Part shown: piece by piece, positions 46,302 through 54,951 of the stretch
Layout: every line of letters starts with the position of its first letter
Numbering within the stretch: the stretch's first letter is position 1
NCBI GenBank assembly: GCA_017983845.1
Contig: JAGOAO010000001.1
Span: 182,078 to 246,077, forward strand
DNA length: 64,000 nucleotides
From: Sediminibacterium sp.
GTDB lineage: Bacteria; Bacteroidota; Bacteroidia; Chitinophagales; Chitinophagaceae
Reading direction: 5' to 3'
Program-made: the position numbers and the translations under genes
Notes under the pieces: model-generated
Database searches by the model: none
What the model was told of the DNA's origin: nothing
What the model saw: the letters and a program-made list of their open reading frames with translations, nothing else

Positions 46302-46315
46302 AGTCTTCGGACTCA

Positions 46316-46350
46316 GTCAAAATCAGGTCTTTTTTTGTCAAAATTGGGTC
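46316..46350. repeat. Pair of 14-base direct repeats upstream of ffh
   Basis: GTCAAAATCAGGTC (46316-46329) and GTCAAAATTGGGTC (46337-46350) differ at two positions and are 21 bases apart start to start, about two helical turns, separated by a T run. They lie directly upstream of the ffh -7 box, a position typical for a regulator site. Confidence 0.6.
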
Positions 46351-46470
46351 ATTTTACAGCCAGTGAAAATTTTAAAAAAATGATTTAACTTATTGATTAT
46401 CAATATATTTATTGCGTATCTTGTTCAAATTCATAAAGTCTTTACAGTTTATTAACGAATAAAGTGGTAA

Positions 46471-46492
46471 AAATGCTTGGTTCCAAGCATTT
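46471..46492. repeat. 10-bp stem-loop upstream of the START-like gene
   Basis: AAATGCTTGG and CCAAGCATTT form a perfect 10-bp stem with a TT loop, about 50 bases upstream of the ATG at 46542. In the minus direction it is followed by a short U run. No gene on the minus strand would need a terminator here, so a role as leader hairpin is possible. The rest of the 268-base gap shows only this, the direct repeats and the ffh promoter. Confidence 0.6.
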
Positions 46493-46541
46493 ATTTAATA
46501 TTATTGCATCTAACGAACCCTGATTAGGGTATATTGATATT

Positions 46542-46925
46542 ATGAGTAAGAAACAATTATTTACACTTGAATTTCCAGTAAGGTGTTCTCCAGCAATTTT
46601 ATTTGAGTTCCTTTCCACAGCGTCTGGTTTACAGGAGTGGTTTGCAGATAGAGTGGACGAATGGGAGAATGTGTTCAGTTTTTCATGGAATGGTGGCACA
46701 CCAGATAAGGCAGAGATTTTAGATCAAGAAGAAAATAAATTCATTCGTTTTAGATGGTTACACAGTGAAAAAAACGAATATTTTGAATTTTGCATCGAAA
46801 AAACAGAGATTTCTAATCAAACTGTATTGATAATCAAAGATTTCGCTGAAAAAAATGAAATCAAAGACCAGAGTCAACTTTGGGGTTACCAAATCAAAGA
46901 GCTATTTCATAGAATAGGTAGCTAG
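46542..46925 (+). CDS. START-like/AHSA1-type small-molecule-binding-fold protein
   Basis: 127-residue protein with the helix-grip pattern of the SRPBCC superfamily: an N-terminal strand TLEFPVRCSPAILFEFLSTA, then LQEWFADRV as the start of the helix, alternating strands (FIRFRWLHSEKNEYFEF, VLIIKDFAE), and a long C-terminal helix LWGYQIKELFHRIGS. No signal peptide, so cytoplasmic. Ligand unknown. First gene of an apparent operon with the LptF/G-like permease 10 bases downstream. Confidence 0.8.
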   Translation: MSKKQLFTLEFPVRCSPAILFEFLSTASGLQEWFADRVDEWENVFSFSWNGGTPDKAEILDQEENKFIRFRWLHSEKNEYFEFCIEKTEISNQTVLIIKDFAEKNEIKDQSQLWGYQIKELFHRIGS

Positions 46926-46935
46926 TACTACAATT

Positions 46936-48360
46936 TTGTTCAAAAAATTAGACATACTAATTCTTAGGGCTTTTATTGGCCCATTTTTGGCAGCACTGAC
47001 CATTTCAATTTTCGTGCTGACCATGCAGTTTTTTTGGCTTTACATTGACGACCTTGTTGGAAAAGGCTTAGACACTTTTATAATTTTCAAACTAGTGGGA
47101 TTGGTATCTGTGAGCATGTTGACTACTGCCATTCCCCTCGCATTGTTATTTTCTTCGATCATGACTTTTGGCAATCTTGGCGAAAGCTTTGAACTCATTG
47201 CCATCAAGTCTGCTGGGATTCCATTGGTACGTTTTATGCGCCCTCTTTTTATTTTCGCCATCTTTTTGGCAGGAATCGCATTTTTATTGGCCAATAATAT
47301 CATTCCAGTTTCGCAAATGCGACTCACTACATTGAAATACGAAATCATTGTATCCAAGCCGGCAATAGATTTAAAAGAAGGCGTTTTTTACGATAAGATT
47401 GATGGGTATGTCATCAAATTGGGCAAAAAAGAATCCAATGATAGTGTGATTAGAGATATTGTCATTTTTGAAAAAAGATTTGGACTGCAAGACAATATGA
47501 TCATGGCAAAGTCAGGTGTGATGCGTGTTACACCTGATAAGAAATACTTAGAATTTGTTTTGTACAATGGTTGGCGCTATCAAGAAAAAGGATACAGGGC
47601 AACGACCAACACTGAATTTACAAGGCTCTATTTTAAAGAGTATAAAAAAGTTTTTGATCTAAAGACCTTTCAGATGAATAAAACCTCTGATGTGATTTAT
47701 GACCCAAAAATGTTAAGTGTAAGGCAGTTAGGCAAGGCCATTGACTCGATTCAATCTATGGATAGTTTCTTTATTAAAAAAGCAAGTACGGAAGTGTATC
47801 CCTATTTAAAATTTATGTTGCTTAAAGACAGTCTTTCACTTTTCGAGAAAGCAAAAGTTGCTCCAGTAAAGAATTTTGATGCAATCATTCAGCCTTCTGA
47901 AAGAATGATGATTACCGAAGCTGTAGGGTATCAATTCTCTTCCTTAAATAATAACCTTGCTAGCTTGGCAACCATTTATAACGAGCAGCAACACTCAAGC
48001 ACCATGCACGCCATTGAATGGCATAGAAAGTTTACACTTTCTTTTGCATGTATTGTTTTGTTTTTAATTGGCGCCCCGCTTGGATCAATCATTAGAAAAG
48101 GAGGGCTTGGGACCCCTATGGTGTCTGCAATTGCTTTTTTCGTGGTCTTTTTTCTGCTCAATAATTTTGGAGAGAAATTAGCCAAGTCTGGGCAATGGTC
48201 TGTATACGCAGGCATGTGGATGTCTAGCTTATTTTTGATTCCAGTTGGCTTGTTTTTGACCTATAAAGCCATGCGTGATTCGCAGTTGTTCAACCAGGAA
48301 TTTTACTACCGATTTTTACAGCCAATTAAAGTAACTTTACAGAAGTACTTTAAAAAATAA
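46936..48360 (+). CDS. LptF/LptG-family permease (YjgP/YjgQ)
   Basis: 474-residue inner-membrane permease of the LPS export ABC transporter LptB2FG. Three helices open the protein (LRAFIGPFLAALTISIFVLT, then LVSVSMLTTAIPLALLFSSI), followed by a jellyroll periplasmic domain (about 130-350) and three C-terminal helices with FTLSFACIVLFLIGAPLGSI. No ATG lies near the family's start; a TTG at 46936, 10 bases after the previous stop, gives the expected N-terminus. LptF versus LptG cannot be decided here. Neighbouring sod and cation-efflux genes follow within a few bases. Confidence 0.9.
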   Translation: MFKKLDILILRAFIGPFLAALTISIFVLTMQFFWLYIDDLVGKGLDTFIIFKLVGLVSVSMLTTAIPLALLFSSIMTFGNLGESFELIAIKSAGIPLVRFMRPLFIFAIFLAGIAFLLANNIIPVSQMRLTTLKYEIIVSKPAIDLKEGVFYDKIDGYVIKLGKKESNDSVIRDIVIFEKRFGLQDNMIMAKSGVMRVTPDKKYLEFVLYNGWRYQEKGYRATTNTEFTRLYFKEYKKVFDLKTFQMNKTSDVIYDPKMLSVRQLGKAIDSIQSMDSFFIKKASTEVYPYLKFMLLKDSLSLFEKAKVAPVKNFDAIIQPSERMMITEAVGYQFSSLNNNLASLATIYNEQQHSSTMHAIEWHRKFTLSFACIVLFLIGAPLGSIIRKGGLGTPMVSAIAFFVVFFLLNNFGEKLAKSGQWSVYAGMWMSSLFLIPVGLFLTYKAMRDSQLFNQEFYYRFLQPIKVTLQKYFKK

Positions 48361-48364
48361 TCCT

Positions 48365-49099
48365 ATGTCATCTTCTACCAACAGCCGACGTCAGTTTATC
48401 AAACAAACAGGCAAGGCAAGTATTGCAATGGCTAGCTTGCCATTAATCAATACTTTTGGACTAATTCAACCCAATCAGGAGATTAATTATCAGCAACTTC
48501 CTTTACCCTATGCTTACAATGCATTAGAGCCCTTTATAGATGCTATGACAATGGAGATTCATCATACTAAGCACGCAGCCGGATATACTAAAAATTTAAA
48601 TGACGCTTGTGTCGCAGAAAATGTAGACATAAAGACAAAATCAATCACTAGCTTGTTAGCTTCAATTTCTAAGTATTCGACTAAAATGCGCAATAACGCA
48701 GGAGGACATTATAACCACGAATTGTTTTGGCAAACAATGCAACCTGCTCCATCTAGCACGCCAACAGGCAGTTTGGCAAAAATGATTGACGCAAGTTTTG
48801 GCAGTTTTGCTAATTTTCAGAAGGCATTTTCTGATGCAGCCAAGAATAGATTCGGAAGTGGTTGGGCTTGGTTAATTGTAGACGAAAAAAATAATTTAGC
48901 AATCTGTACAACCCCAAACCAAGACAACCCTTTGATGGATCTTGCCGATACAAAAGGCTACCCATTATTAGGATTGGATGTGTGGGAACATGCTTACTAT
49001 TTAAAATACCAGAATAAAAGAGCTGATTATATCAATAATTGGTGGAACCTGGTCAATTGGAAATTTGTGGAAGAAAGATTTTACTCTATTGTAAATTAA
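48365..49099 (+). CDS. Tat-exported Fe/Mn superoxide dismutase
   Basis: 244-residue superoxide dismutase that turns superoxide into peroxide and oxygen. The N-terminus is a twin-Arg signal (SRRQFIKQTGKA, RR at 8-9) followed by a hydrophobic stretch, so the folded metalloenzyme should reach the periplasm. Ligand motifs are present: first His at about 66 in EIHHTKH, second in GGHYNHELFW, then Asp and His in LDVWEHAYYLKYQNKR. The GGHYNH pattern fits Mn or cambialistic enzymes better than strict Fe types. Length of the mature part is normal. It starts 4 bases after the permease stop. Confidence 0.93.
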   Translation: MSSSTNSRRQFIKQTGKASIAMASLPLINTFGLIQPNQEINYQQLPLPYAYNALEPFIDAMTMEIHHTKHAAGYTKNLNDACVAENVDIKTKSITSLLASISKYSTKMRNNAGGHYNHELFWQTMQPAPSSTPTGSLAKMIDASFGSFANFQKAFSDAAKNRFGSGWAWLIVDEKNNLAICTTPNQDNPLMDLADTKGYPLLGLDVWEHAYYLKYQNKRADYINNWWNLVNWKFVEERFYSIVN

Positions 49100-49124
49100 T
49101 TGCCAATCTATACAACTCATCTCC

Positions 49125-50108
49125 TTGCAAGCAGCTAAACAGAATTTAAAAATACAGTTCTATGTCACTTCATTAAGTGTCATCTTATTTGTGCTTAAGT
49201 TCGTCGCCTATTTCATGACGCATTCGCTGTCTGTTTTATCAGATGCATTAGAGAGTATTGTGAATGTGTTAGCAGGTGCAATTGGCCTTTACAGTTTATA
49301 TGTTGCTTCTAAACCAAAAGATAAAGAACATCCATATGGGCATGGTAAAGCGGAATTTATATCAGCTGCATTTGAAGGAAGTTTAATCATCACTGCTGGA
49401 TTAATTATTTTTTACGAAGCAATCAATGCATTTTTTAAACCCTCTGAACTACATAGTCTTGATAATGGAATTTGGGTTTTATTAGCTACCGCCTTCCTGA
49501 ATTTATTTGCAGGCTTGATTGCAAAAAGAATGGGCAAGAAAAACAAATCACTTGCATTGGTATCAAGCGGCCAACACTTGATTCTAGATAGCTTCACCAC
49601 ATTTGCAGTTTCGATAGGTATCGCCATTGTACTATTTACTAATATCACAGGGATTGATGCAATATTGGCAATATTAATGAGCTTTTGGATCATCTATAAT
49701 GGTTATCAAATTATTAGAGCCTCATTGGCTGGAATCATGGATGAAGCCGATCTAGCTTTATTAGAAGAAGTGATTACCGAATTAAATAAAAACAGAAATG
49801 TCAACTGGGTTGACCTGCATAATTTACGTGTGATCAAGTATGGCAGTTTAATGCATATAGATTGCCACCTGACTGTGCCTTGGTTTTTAAATGTAAACGA
49901 GGCGCATCAAGTTGTTGAAGACTTTACCAATTTAATCAAGAATAAATTTGGAGCGAGCATCGAATTTTTTGTACACACCGATGGCTGTATGCCTTATAGT
50001 TGCCCCATCTGTTCTGCAGAAAATTGCAAAGAAAGAAAGGCACCACTTGCACAAAAATTAGACTGGAACATTGAAAATGTATTATCAGATTTAAAACATC
50101 AATTATAA
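49125..50108 (+). CDS. Cation diffusion facilitator transporter
   Basis: 327-residue CDF-family proton/metal antiporter, with about six membrane helices. The metal site residues are in SVLSDALESIVNVLAG (Asp in helix 2) and HLILDSFTTFAVSIG (His and Asp in helix 5), and HPYGHGKAEFISA is the loop signature. The C-terminal cytoplasmic domain ends with a Cys-rich segment GCMPYSCPICSAENC, which could bind metal. The first in-frame start that keeps helix 1 is a TTG at 49125, 25 bases after the sod stop; the next ATG would delete it. Zinc, iron or manganese may be exported. Confidence 0.92.
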   Translation: MQAAKQNLKIQFYVTSLSVILFVLKFVAYFMTHSLSVLSDALESIVNVLAGAIGLYSLYVASKPKDKEHPYGHGKAEFISAAFEGSLIITAGLIIFYEAINAFFKPSELHSLDNGIWVLLATAFLNLFAGLIAKRMGKKNKSLALVSSGQHLILDSFTTFAVSIGIAIVLFTNITGIDAILAILMSFWIIYNGYQIIRASLAGIMDEADLALLEEVITELNKNRNVNWVDLHNLRVIKYGSLMHIDCHLTVPWFLNVNEAHQVVEDFTNLIKNKFGASIEFFVHTDGCMPYSCPICSAENCKERKAPLAQKLDWNIENVLSDLKHQL

Positions 50109-50119
50109 ATAGACAGATT

Positions 50120-51487
50120 ATGAACGCATGGAAGGAATTTCAAGAAGCAAATAAAGATCGTTTTTTAACAGAGTTATTAGACCTATTACGTATACCTAGT
50201 GTGAGTGCGAAATCAGAACACAATGGCGATATGTTAGCTTGTGCGCAAGCAGTTGCAAAATCCTTAACAGATGCTGGCGCGCAAGTTGCCACTATTTATG
50301 AAACAGAGGGACACCCAATTGTGTATGGCGAAATCATCGCTGATCCTAGTTTTCCAACTGTACTAGTATACGGACACTATGACGTTCAACCAGCCGATCC
50401 TTTAGAATTATGGAATAGTGGTCCATTTGATCCAACGATCATTGATGGCAAGATATTCGCCAGAGGTGCTTGTGATGACAAAGGCCAATTTTATATGCAT
50501 GTGAAAGCTTTAGAAATGATGACCAAGACCAATAGCATGTGCACCAATATAAAATTTGTGATTGAAGGTGAGGAAGAAATTGGAAGTCCAAATTTGGCCA
50601 CATTTGTAAAAGCCAATAAAGCATTATTAAAAGCAGATGTGATTTTGATTAGCGATACAGCCATGATTAGCATGGACACCCCATCCATTGACATTGGCGT
50701 GAGAGGTTTAAGCTATATCGAAATTGAAGTGACAGGACCTAATAGAGATTTACATAGCGGCGTATATGGTGGTGCAGTAGCCAATCCGATTACCATTTTA
50801 TCAAAAATGATTGCATCCTGCCATGACGAAAACAACCATATCACTATTCCTGGTTTCTATGATGATGTAATTGAGTCAAGCACAGCCGAAAGAGCTAAAA
50901 TGGCAGAAGCGCCTTTTGATGAAAAAGATTTTATGCAAGACTTAGGTATTGCGAATGTTTGGGGCGAAAAGGGCTATAGTACCAACGAAAGAACGGGCAT
51001 TAGACCCACATTAGAAGTGAACGGTATTTGGGGTGGATACACTGGCGAAGGCGCTAAAACAGTATTGCCTTCTAAAGCATTTGCAAAAATATCTTGCAGA
51101 TTGGTGCCGAATCAATCTTCTAAAGTTATCACAGAAAAAGTTTTGAATTATTTTAAATCCATCGCGCCAGACAATGTAACTATATCCGCTTTCGAGCATC
51201 ATGGTGGCGAACCTTATATCACTCCAATTGATTCACACGAATACCAAAGTGCAGCGAAAGCAATTACCACCGTATTTGGCAAAGAACCCATTCCTGTAAG
51301 AGGCGGAGGAAGTATCCCTATCTGTTCTTTATTTGAACAAGAGCTTGGATTGAAAATTGTATTCATGGGCTTTGGCTTGGATAGCGATAATTTGCATAGC
51401 CCTAATGAAAAATACGATATTGTGAACTTCTATAAAGGCATTGAAACGATCCCTTATTTTCATCAATACTTTGCAGAAAAAAAATAA
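50120..51487 (+). CDS. M20-family dipeptidase
   Basis: 455-residue zinc metallopeptidase of the M20/ArgE/DapE/PepV group. Ligands and catalytic residues are seen in VYGHYDVQPADP (His and Asp), ACDDKGQFYMH (bridging Asp), IEGEEEIGSPN (catalytic Glu then Glu ligand), LISDTAMISM (Asp) and the C-terminal HSPNEKYDI (His). A lid or dimerisation domain with DLHSGVYGGAVANP is in the middle. No signal peptide. Starts 11 bases after the cation transporter gene. Exact dipeptide specificity unknown. Confidence 0.94.
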   Translation: MNAWKEFQEANKDRFLTELLDLLRIPSVSAKSEHNGDMLACAQAVAKSLTDAGAQVATIYETEGHPIVYGEIIADPSFPTVLVYGHYDVQPADPLELWNSGPFDPTIIDGKIFARGACDDKGQFYMHVKALEMMTKTNSMCTNIKFVIEGEEEIGSPNLATFVKANKALLKADVILISDTAMISMDTPSIDIGVRGLSYIEIEVTGPNRDLHSGVYGGAVANPITILSKMIASCHDENNHITIPGFYDDVIESSTAERAKMAEAPFDEKDFMQDLGIANVWGEKGYSTNERTGIRPTLEVNGIWGGYTGEGAKTVLPSKAFAKISCRLVPNQSSKVITEKVLNYFKSIAPDNVTISAFEHHGGEPYITPIDSHEYQSAAKAITTVFGKEPIPVRGGGSIPICSLFEQELGLKIVFMGFGLDSDNLHSPNEKYDIVNFYKGIETIPYFHQYFAEKK

Positions 51488-51492
51488 GGACA

Positions 51493-51888
51493 ATGAACGC
51501 GCCAGAGGTAAAGAAAGAAAAGCTAAGACTCGATAAATACTTATGGTCTATCCGTGTTTTCAAAACAAGAAGTTTGGCAACTGAAGCCATAGAAAAAGGA
51601 CGTGTTAAGCTAAAAGGCGAAAGCGTGAAAGCTTCTCGCAATGTAGTGATTGGAGACATTTACGAAGCTAGGACAGAGCATAAGAACTGGGTATTGAAAG
51701 TGACACAATTACTCGACGGAAGACTCGCGTATGCAGAAGCCATTAAATATTATGAAGACCTTACACCTGTCGAAGAAATGGAAAGAGTAAGACAAGTGGC
51801 AGCTACCTTCCAAACAGGCAAGCGTTTGAGTAAGATTGGGCGCCCTACCAAAAAGAACCGTCGAGATTTAGGCGACTTTTTGGACTAA
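51493..51888 (+). CDS. Hsp15-like S4 RNA-binding protein
   Basis: 131-residue S4-domain protein related to the heat-shock factor HslR, which in E. coli rescues stalled 50S subunits. The S4 core is KLRLDKYLWSIRVFKTRSLA with TEAIEKGRVKLKGESV, and a basic C-terminus with KIGRPTKKNRRDL follows. Length fits Hsp15. It begins 5 bases after the dipeptidase stop and ends 19 bases before trmD. Confidence 0.88.
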   Translation: MNAPEVKKEKLRLDKYLWSIRVFKTRSLATEAIEKGRVKLKGESVKASRNVVIGDIYEARTEHKNWVLKVTQLLDGRLAYAEAIKYYEDLTPVEEMERVRQVAATFQTGKRLSKIGRPTKKNRRDLGDFLD

Positions 51889-51895
51889 TCTCAAT

Positions 51896-51903
51896 TATCT
51901 TTG
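51896..51903 (+). promoter_or_regulatory. TAnnTTTG box of trmD
   Basis: TATCTTTG, an exact match, ending 4 bases before the trmD ATG. This is the same arrangement as for rlmN and implies a leaderless or nearly leaderless mRNA. Confidence 0.6.
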
Positions 51904-51907
51904 CGCC

Positions 51908-52603
51908 ATGACCATTGAAATCTTAACCGTACTTCCAGAACTTTTAGAAAGTCCATTTGCACATAGTATCATGAAGCGCGCGCAAGAGCGTGGGCACTTG
52001 CATATTAAATTACACCAATTAAGAAATTGGGCGATCAATAAACATGGACAGGTAGACGATTATCAATATGGCGGAGGTGCAGGCATGGTGATTATGTGCG
52101 AACCTTTAGCCAATGCAATTGATGATTTACAAAAAGAAGGCGGCAAATTTGATGAAATTATTTTTGTCACGCCGGATGGTAAAAGATTTGAACAAAAAGA
52201 TGCAAATACTTTATCTCTAAAATATAGAATACTTATTATTTGTGGTCACTATAAAGGAATTGATCAAAGAATTAGAGATTTATATGTCACTCAAGAAATC
52301 TCAATTGGAGATTATGTATTGAGTGGCGGCGAATTAGCAGCTGCTGTGATTGTAGATGCAGTAGGCAGATTGATCCCAGGTGTTTTGAATGATGAAACTT
52401 CAGCATTGACTGATTCTTTCCAAGATAATTTATTAGCACCTCCAGTCTATTCAAGACCTGCAGACTTCAGGGGCTTAGAAGTACCTCCGGTGCTACTTCA
52501 AGGCGATCCCAAAAAAGTTGAAATATGGAGGTCTGAACAAGCGTTGAACAGAACAAAACAAAGACGTCCAGATTTACTAGACAGAGAATCGGATGCGCTT
52601 TAA
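51908..52603 (+). CDS. trmD: tRNA (guanine37-N1)-methyltransferase TrmD
   Basis: 231-residue SPOUT methyltransferase that makes m1G37 in tRNAs and keeps the reading frame. The trefoil knot region is intact: IFVTPDGKRFEQKDA, LIICGHYKGIDQRIRD and EISIGDYVLSGGELAA. The C-terminal part has LLAPPVYSRPADFRG. Length is normal. In many bacteria it lies with rpsP and rimM; here they are 7.7 kb away on the other strand, and rplS is not in the window. Confidence 0.97.
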   Translation: MTIEILTVLPELLESPFAHSIMKRAQERGHLHIKLHQLRNWAINKHGQVDDYQYGGGAGMVIMCEPLANAIDDLQKEGGKFDEIIFVTPDGKRFEQKDANTLSLKYRILIICGHYKGIDQRIRDLYVTQEISIGDYVLSGGELAAAVIVDAVGRLIPGVLNDETSALTDSFQDNLLAPPVYSRPADFRGLEVPPVLLQGDPKKVEIWRSEQALNRTKQRRPDLLDRESDAL

Positions 52604-52713
52604 GGTTCTTTTATGTTGCCAATCTGCCATTTAAACTTACTATATTCAATTTGTAACAATATGGGGTACTCTAACGTTTAAGATTGGGATATTTGATCTA
52701 CTAAAATGAATGA

Positions 52714-54930
52714 ATGAAATTATTGACAAAAATAGGTACGTTCGTCTTGCTTCTCAGTTTTGCGCAAGTGGGATTTGGACAAAATACTGCACCGAATCAA
52801 CGTGATTTTAAATTGACGATAAAGCCTGCTAAAATGGCTGTCAAATTAGATGGTGTAATGGACGAAGCAGCTTGGAATACAGTTCCTGCAGTCAGTGATT
52901 TCAAAAAGAAATTTCCAAATGATATAGGGTTGCCTAGAAAACAGACAGAAGTCAAGGTTTTATTCGATGATAAAAATATTTATTTCGGTTTTAAGGTATA
53001 TGATAGCGGAACTGCTATTACAAGGAGTTTAAAAAGGGATGTTGGTCATGATGGAATGGATGGGGTTGGTATTATTTTGGATCCGACCAACCAACAGACC
53101 AATGGATTTTATTTTGTACTAAGCACATTGAATGTTCAGTCAGAAGATCAATTGTCTGGATCAAGTAGTGATGGGATCAATTATAGTTGGGATAGCAAAT
53201 GGTTTTCCATGACAAAAGATTATGGTAATTATTGGATTGCAGAAATCGCAATCCCTTTTAAGTCTATTCGATATGATGCAAATAATAAAAATTGGGGAGT
53301 TAATTTTGTACGTATTGATGCTAAAAATTTTGAATACAGTACTTGGACAAAAGTCTCTACTAATTTTAAATCCTACGATCTTGGGTTAACAGGTTTAATG
53401 CAGTGGGAAGAGAAGCCTCCAATTAGTTCAAATAACGTCATCTTATTACCCTATTTAACTGGCGGCGTTACAGATGATAAAGAATCTGGTAAAACTAGTT
53501 CAACAGGTAATGCCGGATTTGATGCAAAAATTGCCTTAAACTCTTCGCTGAATTTAGACCTAACTGTAAACCCTGACTTCTCACAAGTAGAAGTGGATAA
53601 TCAGGTAACCAATCTAACTAGGTATAGTATCTTCTTACCCGAGAGAAGGGCATTCTTTTTAGAAAATGCTGATTTGTTTGCCGGATTTGGCATCCCTCCT
53701 ATTCGTCCATTCTACTCTAGGACAATTGGTTTAGATAAAGATGGAAATAAAATACCCATCTTGTTTGGCGCAAGATTATCTGGCAACTTAACACCTGATC
53801 TTAGAATTGGCGCAATGAATATGCAAACAGGGAGGAAAGGCGATTATGCACCTGAGAATTTTTCTGCTTTTACGCTTCAAAAAAGAGTGCTTAAAAGATC
53901 GATGATCAAAGGTTATTTTTTAAACCGTGAAAATTTTATTTCTGTTGAAGAAGAAAAATTAAATCCGTTAAATAAATATGGACGTAATGCTGGTGTTAGC
54001 TTTGACTATTCCAATGCGGAAGGCACCATTAGCCATTGGGCTAGTTACAATATTTCTATAAAACCTACCATCAAAGACCTCAACAATTACTTTGAATTTG
54101 GAACAAGTTACAATAGCCGCAAATTTGGTTTCGTTTTAGATTTTGCGAACGTAGACAAGAATTACTACACGGATATGGGATTCGTGCAAAGAATAGAAAA
54201 CTATGATGCGATTAGAGATACCTCAATCAGGGTAGGATACAAACATATTTTTTCAGAAATTTCATATACAATTTTACCAACAAAAGGTAAAATTGGCAGA
54301 ATAGAATCCTCTTTTAACAATTTTGTAGTATTCAATCCAGACAATAGTTTTAATGAATGGGAGAGCACCTTGCAATTGAAGACTGATTTCAAAAATGCAT
54401 CTAATCTAAGCTTTCGTTTGAGTAATAATATTACCAATTTGCTTTTCCCAACAAGTTTTACCGACGGCACACCGCTTCCAGCAAAGCAATACCAATATGG
54501 ACAGTTTGGACTTTCTTATATGTCGGATACAAGAAAACTTTTTGGTTGGTTTTCCGATATTACAGTTGGGCAATTTTACAATGGAAATGTACAAGGTATT
54601 GGCGCTGGTATTACTTGGAGGAGCCAGCCGCATTTAAACCTTCGTTTAAATGCACAATTAAACAATATTCAATTACCTGGGACCTATGGTAGTACAAAAT
54701 TGCTTTTGATTGCGCCAAGAATTGAATACAATTTTAGTACGCAGTTATTCTGGACCACTTTCGTTCAATACAATACACAGAGCAATAATTTCAATATCAA
54801 TAGTAGGCTTCAATATCGATACAAGCCAATGAGTGATTTCTTCTTGGTATATACCGATAATTATTTTACAGATCCTTTATTTAAAAATAAGAATAGAGCA
54901 CTTATCTTTAAGCTTAGTTATTGGTTTTAA
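52714..54930 (+). CDS. DUF5916-type outer-membrane protein with CBM9-like N-terminal domain
   Basis: 738-residue exported protein. A Sec signal peptide (MKLLTKIGTFVLLLSFAQVG) is followed by a carbohydrate-binding-family-9-like beta-sandwich at about 25-220, with KLDGVMDEAAWNTVP and KNIYFGFKVYDS. The long rest is rich in alternating hydrophobic and aromatic strands (LNLDLTVNPDFSQVEVDNQV, FFLENADLFAGFG) and ends in an aromatic residue (LIFKLSYWF), typical for an outer-membrane barrel. The DUF5916 label is by resemblance. Function unknown. It lies 110 bases after trmD; ade follows by 21 bases. Confidence 0.85.
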   Translation: MKLLTKIGTFVLLLSFAQVGFGQNTAPNQRDFKLTIKPAKMAVKLDGVMDEAAWNTVPAVSDFKKKFPNDIGLPRKQTEVKVLFDDKNIYFGFKVYDSGTAITRSLKRDVGHDGMDGVGIILDPTNQQTNGFYFVLSTLNVQSEDQLSGSSSDGINYSWDSKWFSMTKDYGNYWIAEIAIPFKSIRYDANNKNWGVNFVRIDAKNFEYSTWTKVSTNFKSYDLGLTGLMQWEEKPPISSNNVILLPYLTGGVTDDKESGKTSSTGNAGFDAKIALNSSLNLDLTVNPDFSQVEVDNQVTNLTRYSIFLPERRAFFLENADLFAGFGIPPIRPFYSRTIGLDKDGNKIPILFGARLSGNLTPDLRIGAMNMQTGRKGDYAPENFSAFTLQKRVLKRSMIKGYFLNRENFISVEEEKLNPLNKYGRNAGVSFDYSNAEGTISHWASYNISIKPTIKDLNNYFEFGTSYNSRKFGFVLDFANVDKNYYTDMGFVQRIENYDAIRDTSIRVGYKHIFSEISYTILPTKGKIGRIESSFNNFVVFNPDNSFNEWESTLQLKTDFKNASNLSFRLSNNITNLLFPTSFTDGTPLPAKQYQYGQFGLSYMSDTRKLFGWFSDITVGQFYNGNVQGIGAGITWRSQPHLNLRLNAQLNNIQLPGTYGSTKLLLIAPRIEYNFSTQLFWTTFVQYNTQSNNFNINSRLQYRYKPMSDFFLVYTDNYFTDPLFKNKNRALIFKLSYWF

Positions 54931-54951
54931 TTCACCCTACTAAGCAACACA

